Positions 51,654-59,266 of a stretch of DNA of 64,000 bases are shown here, in pieces (the first letter of the stretch is position 1; every line of letters starts with the position of its first letter). The notes below the pieces were generated by a model. The model saw only the letters and a program-made list of their open reading frames with translations. It was not told where the DNA came from and ran no database searches. This DNA comes from CALBPI01 sp038521865 (GTDB lineage: Bacteria; Pseudomonadota; Gammaproteobacteria; Steroidobacterales; Woeseiaceae): contig JBCBKO010000001.1 of assembly GCA_038521865.1 (NCBI GenBank), positions 124,001 to 188,000 of the forward strand, given 5' to 3'. The position numbers and the translations under genes were made by a program.

Positions 51654-52146
51654 TCGCGTCTTTAGGCCGCAAAGCGTCGGTTTCGGTGGCGGCTGTCATT
51701 GGTGTACCGAAGCGGTGTTTCAGTCCTTGCGCGGCGTTGCAGGTGTCGACCAAGGGTGGATTGCATCTGATGCGCCACACGATACGTTTTCCGAAGCGGT
51801 GCTTGTTGAATTCGATGCCGAGGTCATGCCGCTTGGAGTGTTGGTCGAAGTGCACTTGAGAACGCATGCGAGTCAGTCCGATCACAGTTTTCGCGGAAAA
51901 TATCGCAGCGCGATCTATACCTTTGATTCGGCGCAGCATGCGCATGCGAAAGAGATCATGGACACACTGCAATCCGGATTCGAAGCGCCGTTGGTGACGG
52001 CGGTGATGCCGTTCGCGGGGTTCAAGCCGTCAGAATCGCGGCTACAGAATTACTACCGGACAAACCCGGATCGGCCATTCTGCAGGGTCCACATCGATCC
52101 CAAGCTCGCCCTGGTGCGCCAGCGCTTCGGGCGGCATGCCGCCTGA
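51637..52146 (+). CDS. Divergent MsrA-like protein
   Basis: 169 aa from the ATG at 51637. The fold matches MsrA, but the active site reads 'FGGGCHWCTEAVF', with His in place of Phe and a second Cys three residues after the first. 'THASQSDHSFRGKYRSAIY' replaces the usual HDPTTLNRQGND segment, losing several substrate-pocket residues. The catalytic Cys is kept, so activity on a different oxidised methionine compound is possible. Third gene of the msr operon. Confidence 0.8.
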   Translation: MLRLADRVFRPQSVGFGGGCHWCTEAVFQSLRGVAGVDQGWIASDAPHDTFSEAVLVEFDAEVMPLGVLVEVHLRTHASQSDHSFRGKYRSAIYTFDSAQHAHAKEIMDTLQSGFEAPLVTAVMPFAGFKPSESRLQNYYRTNPDRPFCRVHIDPKLALVRQRFGRHAA

Positions 52147-52167
52147 TGACCCCACCCCGATCAGGCT

Positions 52168-53514
52168 TTATCGTTTCATGAAGCCGTTGTCGCGCAAGAA
52201 GCGGACGGTCTCGACAGTGAAGCCGGTATCAGGACCCTCGAACAGCCAGAATCGATCGCCGTTTCGAAGGACAATGTCTTGCTCGTCAAAGTCGTAACCG
52301 TGGCCGCTTTCTGGGCGCACGACGACCCGTACGTCCGGGTCTGCATCACGAAGCGCGGCGACATTCTCCTCTAACGGCACAATGGGATCTTGTGCACCGA
52401 AGATGGCAAGATACGGTAAACCGTCGAGGCTTTGAAGAAATTGGGTCGGGTCATACCGAAAGCGCCGCAGCCAAAGTCGCGACATGTCCTGTCGTTGTTT
52501 TGGAATATCGTCAGCGCCAAATCCCTGATCGAGCCATCCGTCCTGCTCTGCAGTACGGCGAATCGCGTTGAGCTTGGCAAACGCTTGATCATCAGTAAGT
52601 GACTCGTCGACCGTGATTCTTGTGACCTCAGCGAGCGTGTTCTGCTGAGCAACCGATAGTCCTACTGCATCGCCATACGTCGAGGCGGAACTTAGCTGTT
52701 GCTGAACAATGGAAGTTGCTGGACCGATCCAGGTAATCAGGAAGGCGGGCGAGATGGCATTAGACAGACTTCGCTGGCGTTCGGCGGAGGCCTGTATGAC
52801 CCATGCGCCCGCGGACTGTGCGAAAAATCCAACTTTGTCTGCGTCAACATCCGGATCATCTGCCAGAAACTCGAGCGCGGCAATCGCATCTTCGGTTAGC
52901 TGGTCAAATGTGAAAGTTGCGCAGTTCCCATCTGATGCGCCGGAACCACGCTTGTCGTACGTTAATACCGCGATGCCATAGCGTGCGAAAAAGCGTGCTG
53001 TATTGGAGACTCTCGTTGCGCATCCCCTCCCGCGAACAATCACCATTCCAGCCAGTGGCTCATGGTCAAGTGGCTTGACCAGCGTGGCTGCAAGTCTTGT
53101 CCCGTCATCCGACTCGAAGCTCAGCTCAGTTTGGTTGATCATCTCGAGTGGCGGCGGTGGCGATCGCTTGAGATGAATCGTCCTGCCATCATTACCAACG
53201 GTGCCGATTAATTGTTCAAACCTCGGTTCAAGCAGTAGTTTGGCGTCGCCCTCCAGCAAGTCTAAAATCGTCAGCCCATCAGGCGATCGAACCACCTTTT
53301 CAAATCCGGAAGGTTCGTAAAACAGCCAATCAGGAAATCGCGTTGACGCCGTCAATCCTTCAGCACTTCGCTCGATTCTGACCTCGACCGACAAGACTGA
53401 CCCATCCTTGACGATGGCGCCTTTCCAATAGCCAACGGGGTCGAATCTGTCTAGCGGTTCGGCGACGACCGGGCCGGACGCTAGGTATATCAGGGCGAGC
53501 CATAAACAGCGCAT
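52168..53514 (-). CDS. Secreted alpha/beta hydrolase
   Basis: 448 aa with a signal peptide ('MRCLWLALIYLASGPVVAEP'). A beta-rich N-terminal domain (about 25-125, 'GYWKGAIVKDGSVLSVEVRI') precedes the hydrolase (about 130-445), with the oxyanion region 'VIVRGRGC', nucleophile Ser in 'GFFAQSAGAWV', Asp in 'GAQDPIVPL' and His in 'ESGHGYDF'. Related proteins are esterases or acyl-peptide hydrolase-like enzymes of the periplasm. Stands alone, divergent from dusA. Confidence 0.85.
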   Translation of the reverse strand: MRCLWLALIYLASGPVVAEPLDRFDPVGYWKGAIVKDGSVLSVEVRIERSAEGLTASTRFPDWLFYEPSGFEKVVRSPDGLTILDLLEGDAKLLLEPRFEQLIGTVGNDGRTIHLKRSPPPPLEMINQTELSFESDDGTRLAATLVKPLDHEPLAGMVIVRGRGCATRVSNTARFFARYGIAVLTYDKRGSGASDGNCATFTFDQLTEDAIAALEFLADDPDVDADKVGFFAQSAGAWVIQASAERQRSLSNAISPAFLITWIGPATSIVQQQLSSASTYGDAVGLSVAQQNTLAEVTRITVDESLTDDQAFAKLNAIRRTAEQDGWLDQGFGADDIPKQRQDMSRLWLRRFRYDPTQFLQSLDGLPYLAIFGAQDPIVPLEENVAALRDADPDVRVVVRPESGHGYDFDEQDIVLRNGDRFWLFEGPDTGFTVETVRFLRDNGFMKR

Positions 53515-53567
53515 ACACTTCCTTTATGTGTGGGGAATTGTCGTTGTGAGAGTACACTACATGGGAA

Positions 53568-54539
53568 ATGAAGCGCTTCGACTACACTTTATCCGTTGCC
53601 CCCATGATGGATTGGACGGATCGGCATTGCCGATTTTTCCACCGGTTGCTATCGCCTTCAGCGGTGCTGTACACGGAAATGGTTACAGCGGCCGCTTTAA
53701 TCCATGGCGACGCCGATCGTCTGCTGCGCTATAGCCGCGAGGAGCATCCTGTAGTACTTCAGCTCGGTGGCAGCGATCCGACGATGATGGCTGACGCTGC
53801 GCTGCTCGGCGCTCAGGCGGGGTATGACGCGATCAATATCAATGTGGGCTGTCCGAGTGATCGCGTGCAGAGTGGTCAGTTTGGCGCGTGCTTGATGGCT
53901 GAGCCTAAGACCGTCGCAGAGTGTTTTCGCCGCATGGCTGAGGTGGTGTCTGTGCCTGTGACTGTGAAGACCCGGCTGGGCATCGATGAGCATGACAATG
54001 ATGCGTTTTTCTCGACGTTCATCGACACGGTTGCAGACGCCGGTTGTACTCATTTTGATGTGCACGCGCGCATTGCGATTCTTGAAGGGTTGAGTCCAAA
54101 ACAGAACCGCGATGTGCCGCCGCTGAATTACCCGCGAGTCTATGCACTCAAGGAGCGCCGGCCCGAGCTTACGGTCTGTCTCAACGGTGGAGTTCGCGAT
54201 TTTGATGCTGCTAAAGAACATCTGCAGTATGTCGACGGTGTGATGATCGGTCGCGAGGCCTATCAAAACCCGTGGTCGCTGACACGATTCGAACACTTGG
54301 TAGACCCTGCCTTCGTGACGACACGTAAATCGGTCGTTGATGCGATGACCGACTATGTGAAACGCACGGTGGGACGCGACCACGTGCAACTCAAGCACAT
54401 CACGCGACACATGCTGGGACTTTTTTCTGGAGAGCCGGGTGCGAGACGGTGGAGAAGAACGCTCTCGGAGAACGCGCATCGACCTGAATCAACAGCAGAG
54501 TTAATCGCATCGGCTGCGGCCAGTGTCGCCGCAGTCTGA
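53568..54539 (+). CDS. dusA: tRNA-dihydrouridine(20/20a) synthase
   Basis: 323 aa. 'LSVAPMMDWTDRHCRFFHRLL' is the DusA-type opening; 'INVGCPSDRVQSGQFGACLM' carries the catalytic Cys, and 'VTVKTRLGID' and 'GVMIGREAYQNPW' bind FMN. It reduces uridine to dihydrouridine in the tRNA D-loop. A frequent integration target of islands, but no integrase lies beside this copy. Confidence 0.95.
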   Translation: MKRFDYTLSVAPMMDWTDRHCRFFHRLLSPSAVLYTEMVTAAALIHGDADRLLRYSREEHPVVLQLGGSDPTMMADAALLGAQAGYDAININVGCPSDRVQSGQFGACLMAEPKTVAECFRRMAEVVSVPVTVKTRLGIDEHDNDAFFSTFIDTVADAGCTHFDVHARIAILEGLSPKQNRDVPPLNYPRVYALKERRPELTVCLNGGVRDFDAAKEHLQYVDGVMIGREAYQNPWSLTRFEHLVDPAFVTTRKSVVDAMTDYVKRTVGRDHVQLKHITRHMLGLFSGEPGARRWRRTLSENAHRPESTAELIASAAASVAAV

Positions 54540-54642
54540 TCGTGATGCTGGGCTGCCCCCTTACGCAACGGTTGGCAGTCCTCTGCTAGCGCACTACACT
54601 TCGCGCTGCGTTTGAAACCACCCACGATTGCGCGAGCAGCCG

Positions 54643-55467
54643 ATGACAAAACCCATTTCCAGTGGCGACCCGTACGCAACACTTGCGGAGCAGGCCGACA
54701 AGCACGAGCTGTATGAGGCATCGGTGCAAGATGTAGAGACCGAGGTCGACTTTCTGCTCGAAACCTGGGAGTCGTTGCGCGATCGACCGCCCGTGCATTT
54801 TCGTGAGGATTTTTGCGGAACGGCGAGTGCCGCTTGTGAGTGGGTGCGCAGGGACGCAGCTCACCAATCCACGGGTGTTGATCTTGACCGGCCGACGCTT
54901 GACTGGGGGATCACACACCGGGTGTCGACACTGAGTGCGAGTGAGCAGTTGCGCGTTCGACTGGAGCAGGCGGACGTCGTCACGGTCGAAACGCAGCCCG
55001 CTGATATCATCGGCGCCTTCAACTTCTCATACTTTACCTTCAATACCCGAGACGCACTCCGCGCGTATTTCGAGAATGCGCGGCGCGGACTGAAACCCGA
55101 TGGACTGTTTATTCTTGATGCGTTTGGTGGTGCGGAAGGCATTACCGAGATGAAGGAAAAGACCAAGCTCGACGGCTTCACCTACGTTTGGCATCAGGCG
55201 AAGTACCATCCCGTCACGGCCTATATGCGTTGCCATATTCATTTCCACTTCCCGGACGGCTCCAAGCTAAAGAAAGCTTTCACCTACGAATGGCGCCATT
55301 GGACGTTGCCTGAAATACGAGAGGTGTTGCAAGAGGCGGGGTTCGGCAAAGTGGAGGTGTACTGGGAGGGAACCGATGACGACGGTGAGGGAAATGGCAT
55401 CTATGAGCCCTCATCGACGGGCGATGCTGATCCGGCGTGGATTGCCTATATCGTCGCCGAGCAGTAG
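54643..55467 (+). CDS. SAM-dependent methyltransferase
   Basis: 274 aa from the ATG at 54643. SAM-binding features: 'VHFREDFCGTASAACEWVR' (motif I-like), 'STGVDLDRPTLDWG', 'ADIIGAFNFSYFTF' and 'LKPDGLFILDAFGG'. Class I fold without a substrate-telling motif. 'YLVAEQ'-like ends are common in the family. Independent gene between dusA and the cyclase gene. Confidence 0.8.
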   Translation: MTKPISSGDPYATLAEQADKHELYEASVQDVETEVDFLLETWESLRDRPPVHFREDFCGTASAACEWVRRDAAHQSTGVDLDRPTLDWGITHRVSTLSASEQLRVRLEQADVVTVETQPADIIGAFNFSYFTFNTRDALRAYFENARRGLKPDGLFILDAFGGAEGITEMKEKTKLDGFTYVWHQAKYHPVTAYMRCHIHFHFPDGSKLKKAFTYEWRHWTLPEIREVLQEAGFGKVEVYWEGTDDDGEGNGIYEPSSTGDADPAWIAYIVAEQ

Positions 55468-55508
55468 CCCCATTTGACTGAGAGCGTTTTGATTCCTGCC
55501 GACCACTG

Positions 55509-55514
55509 TATACT
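55509..55514 (+). promoter_or_regulatory. Likely -10 element for the cyclase-FHA gene
   Basis: TATACT lies 33 bp before the ATG at 55547, with a weak TTTTGA-like -35 about 16 bp upstream (55487-55492). The 80-bp gap to the preceding gene supports a separate promoter. Confidence 0.45.
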
Positions 55515-55546
55515 GTTAAATATTGGGCATTACGGACTCGGCTTCC

Positions 55547-56464
55547 ATGAGCGAAGACCTTGAGGTTGCGATAGTTTTCGCCGACGTAGTCGGCAGCACG
55601 CAGCTCTACGAACAATTGGGCGACGACCAGGCGCGCGAAGTCGTGCGTAAGTGTCTCGACATCATGATCGAAGCCACGAATACCGCTCGAGGAACGGTCA
55701 TCAAGACGATGGGCGATGAGGTGATGTCGATTTTCGATGATGCCGACAGCGCAATGTCAGCGGCTGTAGAAATGCAGCAGAAGATATCGGCAGGCAAGGG
55801 GCTCGTGCCGGAGGATCAAACTATCTCCATTCGTGTCGGCTGCCACTACGGCGTCGTCGCCCGAGAGCCGAACGATATTTTTGGTGCGGCGGTTCACACC
55901 GCAAATCGCATGACGTCGCAAGCGAAGGCGCGCCAGATCGTGACAACGGGTACCACCGTTGAGCTTCTGAGTGAGGACTGGCAAAGAATCACACGGCAGA
56001 TTGATCTTGCGGTGGTCAAGGGCAAGAAGGATGAGGTCGCGCTGTTCGAAGTACTTTGGCAGCGCGGAGAGGAGGCGACCAGCGTGTTGCCAACCATCGG
56101 GTGGCAGCAGGGCGCACAGCCTGACATTCGCCTGACCCTATCGTTCGCAGGGCATACGATGCCGATTGATCCCGCTCGTCAGCAAATTACGCTCGGACGG
56201 GCCGAAGACAATGATCTGGTGGTGAAAGGCAATCTGATTTCACGTGTGCACGCGCGCATTGAGCGCCGTCGCAATAAGTACTACCTGGTCGACGAGAGTA
56301 CCAACGGGTCGTTTATCGCCAACATGAATGGCGACGAGAATTTCGTGCGTCGCGATAGTATCGAATTGACCGGCGAGGGCATCATCGGTCTCGGCAAAGT
56401 TGCCAAGCCGGGCACGCCGCTAGCGGTTCATTTCATTGTCGAAGGCCCGGCCGCCGTCCGATAA
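55547..56464 (+). CDS. Class III adenylate/guanylate cyclase fused to an FHA domain
   Basis: 305 aa from the ATG at 55547. The cyclase domain (about 5-175) has metal-binding Asp in 'IVFADVVGSTQLY', 'IKTMGDEVMSIFDDAD', and 'FGAAVHTANRMTSQA' with the transition-state Asn/Arg pair. The FHA domain (about 205-300) has 'ITLGRAEDNDLVVKGNLISRVHARIERR' and 'ESTNGSFI', the residues that bind phosphothreonine. This predicts a soluble cyclic nucleotide synthase controlled by binding to a phosphorylated partner, hence by a Ser/Thr kinase. The only such kinase in this window is in the island at 8031. It converges on pckG. Confidence 0.88.
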   Translation: MSEDLEVAIVFADVVGSTQLYEQLGDDQAREVVRKCLDIMIEATNTARGTVIKTMGDEVMSIFDDADSAMSAAVEMQQKISAGKGLVPEDQTISIRVGCHYGVVAREPNDIFGAAVHTANRMTSQAKARQIVTTGTTVELLSEDWQRITRQIDLAVVKGKKDEVALFEVLWQRGEEATSVLPTIGWQQGAQPDIRLTLSFAGHTMPIDPARQQITLGRAEDNDLVVKGNLISRVHARIERRRNKYYLVDESTNGSFIANMNGDENFVRRDSIELTGEGIIGLGKVAKPGTPLAVHFIVEGPAAVR

Positions 56465-56479
56465 GGGTCGTCAGGCGAA

Positions 56480-58222
56480 CTAGCTTACCAGCGCTTCCAG
56501 TATGCGCTGGCGGGCGCGCTTCAAGTCGTCAGGTACGCGATCCCCGTAGCTATCGAGATATTCCCCGACGGCTTCGATCTCGGAGTGCCATCCCTCAACA
56601 TCAATGCTGAGCAGTTGGTCGAGGGTATCGTCACTGACGTCGAGTGCCACGCGATCAATATCGTGCGGCAAAGGTAGTTTGCCAATCGGTGTTTCAGTAG
56701 CGCTAAGCCGGCCCTCGCACCGGCCAATGATCCAGCGCAGTACACGGAGGTTTTCCCCAAAACCTGGCCAGAGGAATCTTCCCGAGTCGTCTTGGCGGAA
56801 CCAGTTGACATGGAAGATGCGCGGTAGCCGATCACTGCGCTCGCCGAAGGAAAGCCAGTGAGCCCAGTAGTCTGCAAAGTTGTAGCCGCAGAAGGGTTTC
56901 ATTGCCATCGGATCGCGACGGACAACGCCCACCGCACCGGTCGCTGCGGCTGTGGTTTCCGACGCTACCCCTGCGGCGACCATGACACCATGGGTCCAGT
57001 CATTTGCCTCATAAACGAGCGGTGCGAGAGTCTTGCGTCGCCCCCCGAAAACGATGGCGGAGATGGGTACACCCTCGGGTGCGTCGGCGAGCGTGCTGTA
57101 ACTTGGGTTTGCTGATGCACGCACCGTGAAACGTGCATTGGGGTGAGCGGCCGGCGTATCGCCGGTATACGGATTGCCGCGCCAGTCGGTCACAGGCATC
57201 TCGTCGTCTTTTCCTTCCCACCACGGGCAGTTGTCTTCAGTGACTGCTACGTTGGTAAAGATCGTGTCTTTGCGAATTGTGTCGAACGCATTCTTGTTGG
57301 TTTTTTCATTGGTGCCTGGCACGACACCGAAGTAGCCAGCTTCTGGATTGACCGCCCGTAGTTGGCCATTCTCGTCAGGGTGAAGCCACGCGATGTCATC
57401 ACCCAGCGTCCAGATTTTCCATCCGGGCTGCGATGCCGGCGGGATCAGCATGGCGAGGTTGGTTTTGCCGCAAGCGGATGGGAATGCGCAAGCCAAGTAG
57501 CTCGTTTCGCCAGTTGGTGATTCAACACCAACGATCAGCATATGCTCTGCCAGCCAGCCTTCCTGGCGTGCCTGCCAGCTGGCGATGCGCAGGGCATGGC
57601 ACTTCTTGCCAAGCAGCGCGTTGCCGCCATAGCCCGACCCGTAGCTCATAATCTCCAACGATTCCGGGAAATGCATGATGAATCGGCGTTCCGGATCCAA
57701 CTCACCCGTGGAGTGCAGACCTTTCACGAAATGGCCATCGTGCTCGATACGGCGCAAGGCGGCTTCGCCCATACGCGTCATCAAGTGCATATTCGCCACC
57801 ACGTAGGGACTGTCGGTAATCTCGACTCCGCAGCGCGAATAGGGCGAGTCGATCGGGCCCATGCAGTAGGGAATCACGTAGAGCGTGCGACCTTCCATAC
57901 AGCCGGCGAAAAGATCGCGCATCTTCTCGCGCGCCTCGGTTGGTGCCATCCAGTGATTGTTGGGACCGGCATCCGCTTCATCGGCCGTGCAGACAAAGGT
58001 CAAGTGCTCGACCCGAGCAACGTCGTTTGGATCGGATCGGTGCAAATAACAACCCGGGTACTTTTCCTGGTTTAGCGTCAGTAGCGTGCCGTCGCCGACC
58101 ATTTGTTCGATCAGCGCCTGATAATGCGCCTCCGTGCCGTCGCACCAAATAATGCGCTCAGCACCGGTGTGAGCAGCGGTTTCATCCACCCACGATTGCA
58201 GGGATTCGAGTGTCGTACTCAT
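56480..58222 (-). CDS. pckG: Phosphoenolpyruvate carboxykinase (GTP)
   Basis: 580 aa from the ATG at 58222. GTP-type PEPCK signatures: kinase-1 loop 'FPSACGKTNLAML', 'GDDIAWLHPDENGQLRAVNPEAGYFGVVPGT', 'IFTNVAVTEDNCPWWEG' and 'HVNWFRQDDSGRFLWPGFGENLRVL'. It converts oxaloacetate to PEP in gluconeogenesis, fitting growth on acids, acyl chains and amino acids as the neighbouring catabolic genes suggest. Most gammaproteobacteria have the ATP form, so the GTP form is a modest lineage clue. Confidence 0.96.
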   Translation of the reverse strand: MSTTLESLQSWVDETAAHTGAERIIWCDGTEAHYQALIEQMVGDGTLLTLNQEKYPGCYLHRSDPNDVARVEHLTFVCTADEADAGPNNHWMAPTEAREKMRDLFAGCMEGRTLYVIPYCMGPIDSPYSRCGVEITDSPYVVANMHLMTRMGEAALRRIEHDGHFVKGLHSTGELDPERRFIMHFPESLEIMSYGSGYGGNALLGKKCHALRIASWQARQEGWLAEHMLIVGVESPTGETSYLACAFPSACGKTNLAMLIPPASQPGWKIWTLGDDIAWLHPDENGQLRAVNPEAGYFGVVPGTNEKTNKNAFDTIRKDTIFTNVAVTEDNCPWWEGKDDEMPVTDWRGNPYTGDTPAAHPNARFTVRASANPSYSTLADAPEGVPISAIVFGGRRKTLAPLVYEANDWTHGVMVAAGVASETTAAATGAVGVVRRDPMAMKPFCGYNFADYWAHWLSFGERSDRLPRIFHVNWFRQDDSGRFLWPGFGENLRVLRWIIGRCEGRLSATETPIGKLPLPHDIDRVALDVSDDTLDQLLSIDVEGWHSEIEAVGEYLDSYGDRVPDDLKRARQRILEALVS

Positions 58223-58305
58223 GATCTTGGGATCCGCGGAAATCTCGAGACGGCGCGGAGTATAGCGCGCGGTGCATTTGGTTTCATGAGAGACATTCAA
58301 AAAGC

Positions 58306-58345
58306 AAAAAAAAAGCCGCAGACACCGGGGGGAGGTGTCTGCGGC
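58306..58345 (-). terminator. Strong intrinsic terminator of the phasin gene
   Basis: Read on the minus strand, a perfect 12-bp stem (58315-58326 with 58334-58345: GCCGCAGACACC and its complement) with a 7-base C-rich loop is followed by nine T residues (58306-58314). It ends the phasin transcript about 125 nt after its stop codon. Confidence 0.9.
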
Positions 58346-58353
58346 AGTATGCG

Positions 58354-58416
58354 CTGGCCCAAAAGGGGGGGAGGGGATTGGGCCAGGTTGTTTCGGTACC
58401 TCAGGGGGGGTGAGGT
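58354..58416 (-). ncRNA. Two further C-loop hairpins in the phasin 3' UTR (possible regulatory RNA)
   Basis: Between the phasin stop (58432) and its terminator the minus-strand RNA forms two more perfect stem-loops: ACCTCA/TGAGGT (58398-58403 with 58411-58416) with a 7-C loop, and CTGGCCCAA/TTGGGCCAG (58354-58362 with 58378-58386) with a 15-base loop made almost only of C and T. Together with the terminator loop, three C-rich loops are displayed in a row. Such loops are known in some bacterial sRNAs that pair with G-rich Shine-Dalgarno sequences. That it acts as an RNA regulator is inference. Confidence 0.5.
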
Positions 58417-58431
58417 GGAAATGGAGTTGCC

Positions 58432-58995
58432 TTAAGAAGACTTCTCCGCTTCCGCTACCGCGTTCGCAACTTTCTTAGCGGCCGTCTTTGCCGTCGCTTT
58501 AGCGCGTGCAGGGGCCTTCTTCGCCGTCTTACGGACGGTCTTTGCTGCTTTTTTTACAGTTTTCTTGGTTGTCGTGGTGCCACGCAGGCCGCCTACCACG
58601 CCACCGAACTCGCCCGCCGCACCGCGCAGGATGCCAAACGCGTCCTTCACGTCGTTGACGTAAGAGCCAGCAACCGCAGGTACTACGTCGCGCTGCATGG
58701 CAATCAATTCCCGCACGCTGTCAACGCGTGACGCATCGCGAAGACGCTTCGCGACGGCGTCGATGCCGCGCTGAATGCTCTTCGATTGCAGTTCGATGAG
58801 CTCTTTGGAGGTACGGAACACAATGGCGTTCGTGTCCAAAGTCGCTTTGGAAACTTTCTGTACGGGCTTTTTGGTGTCTGCTACTACGCGACCCGCCTGA
58901 CCAACGCGGTCTTGGGTAGCGTCAACAGCGGTGTTGATGCCGTTACGTGCGGTGTCCGCTACGCGGCTGACAACATTTTCAATTTGTTCTCTCAC
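58432..58995 (-). CDS. phaF: Phasin with histone H1-like tail (PhaF-like)
   Basis: 187 aa from a GTG at 58995 preceded by AGAGGAG. The N-terminal phasin-like helical region (1-140: 'IENVVSRVADTARNGINTAVD', 'RTSKELIELQSKSIQRGIDAVAKRLRDA') would coat polyhydroxyalkanoate granules. The C-terminal 50 residues are Lys/Ala repeats ('KKTVKKAAKTVRKTAKKAPARAKATAK'), as in PhaF, which binds DNA and helps split granules between daughter cells. The gene has an operator-like palindrome at its promoter and an elaborate 3' UTR. No PHA synthase gene is in the window. Confidence 0.85.
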   Translation of the reverse strand: MREQIENVVSRVADTARNGINTAVDATQDRVGQAGRVVADTKKPVQKVSKATLDTNAIVFRTSKELIELQSKSIQRGIDAVAKRLRDASRVDSVRELIAMQRDVVPAVAGSYVNDVKDAFGILRGAAGEFGGVVGGLRGTTTTKKTVKKAAKTVRKTAKKAPARAKATAKTAAKKVANAVAEAEKSS

Positions 58996-59021
58996 GGGTT
59001 CGCTCCTCTGTAATGTTGCGT

Positions 59022-59037
59022 TGCAACAATTGTTGCA
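59022..59037. promoter_or_regulatory. Perfect TGCAA palindrome upstream of the phasin gene
   Basis: TGCAACAATTGTTGCA is a perfect 16-bp palindrome 27-42 bp upstream of the GTG start, flanked by further GTTGC and TGCAG half-sites (59014-59084). PhaR repressors of PHA metabolism are known to bind TGC-rich dyads at phasin promoters, so this is a likely PhaR-type site. The regulator gene is not in view. Confidence 0.65.
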
Positions 59038-59078
59038 TCGCACAATAGAGGCGTGTGGAGCTGCTGTCAAGTGTTGCA

Positions 59079-59104
59079 GTGCAAAAAAATAGGTTTTTTT
59101 GCAC
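59079..59104. repeat. AT-rich perfect hairpin between divergent genes
   Basis: GTGCAAAAAAA (59079-59089) pairs perfectly with TTTTTTTGCAC (59094-59104) around TAGG. It lies upstream of the phasin gene and could be a bidirectional terminator-like element, an operator or a curved promoter segment. It shares the TGCA core with the phasin operator. Confidence 0.4.
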
Positions 59105-59266
59105 CCCGGCGAACGCTGCGAAAACTTGAGGCAGGAATATGGAAATTGTCGACCCCATCACAACCCAATTGTGATTATCCTCACAGATTCGGCACCGTAA
59201 GTGCCTCATGTATAGGTAATTGTGTGGAGTTTTGAGACCATCTTATGGTGAAAAGCGAAGCACGGA

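Noticed and set aside
53568..54539. dusA as an island insertion site
   Set aside because: dusA is a known integration target, but here it is intact with no adjacent integrase or repeat.
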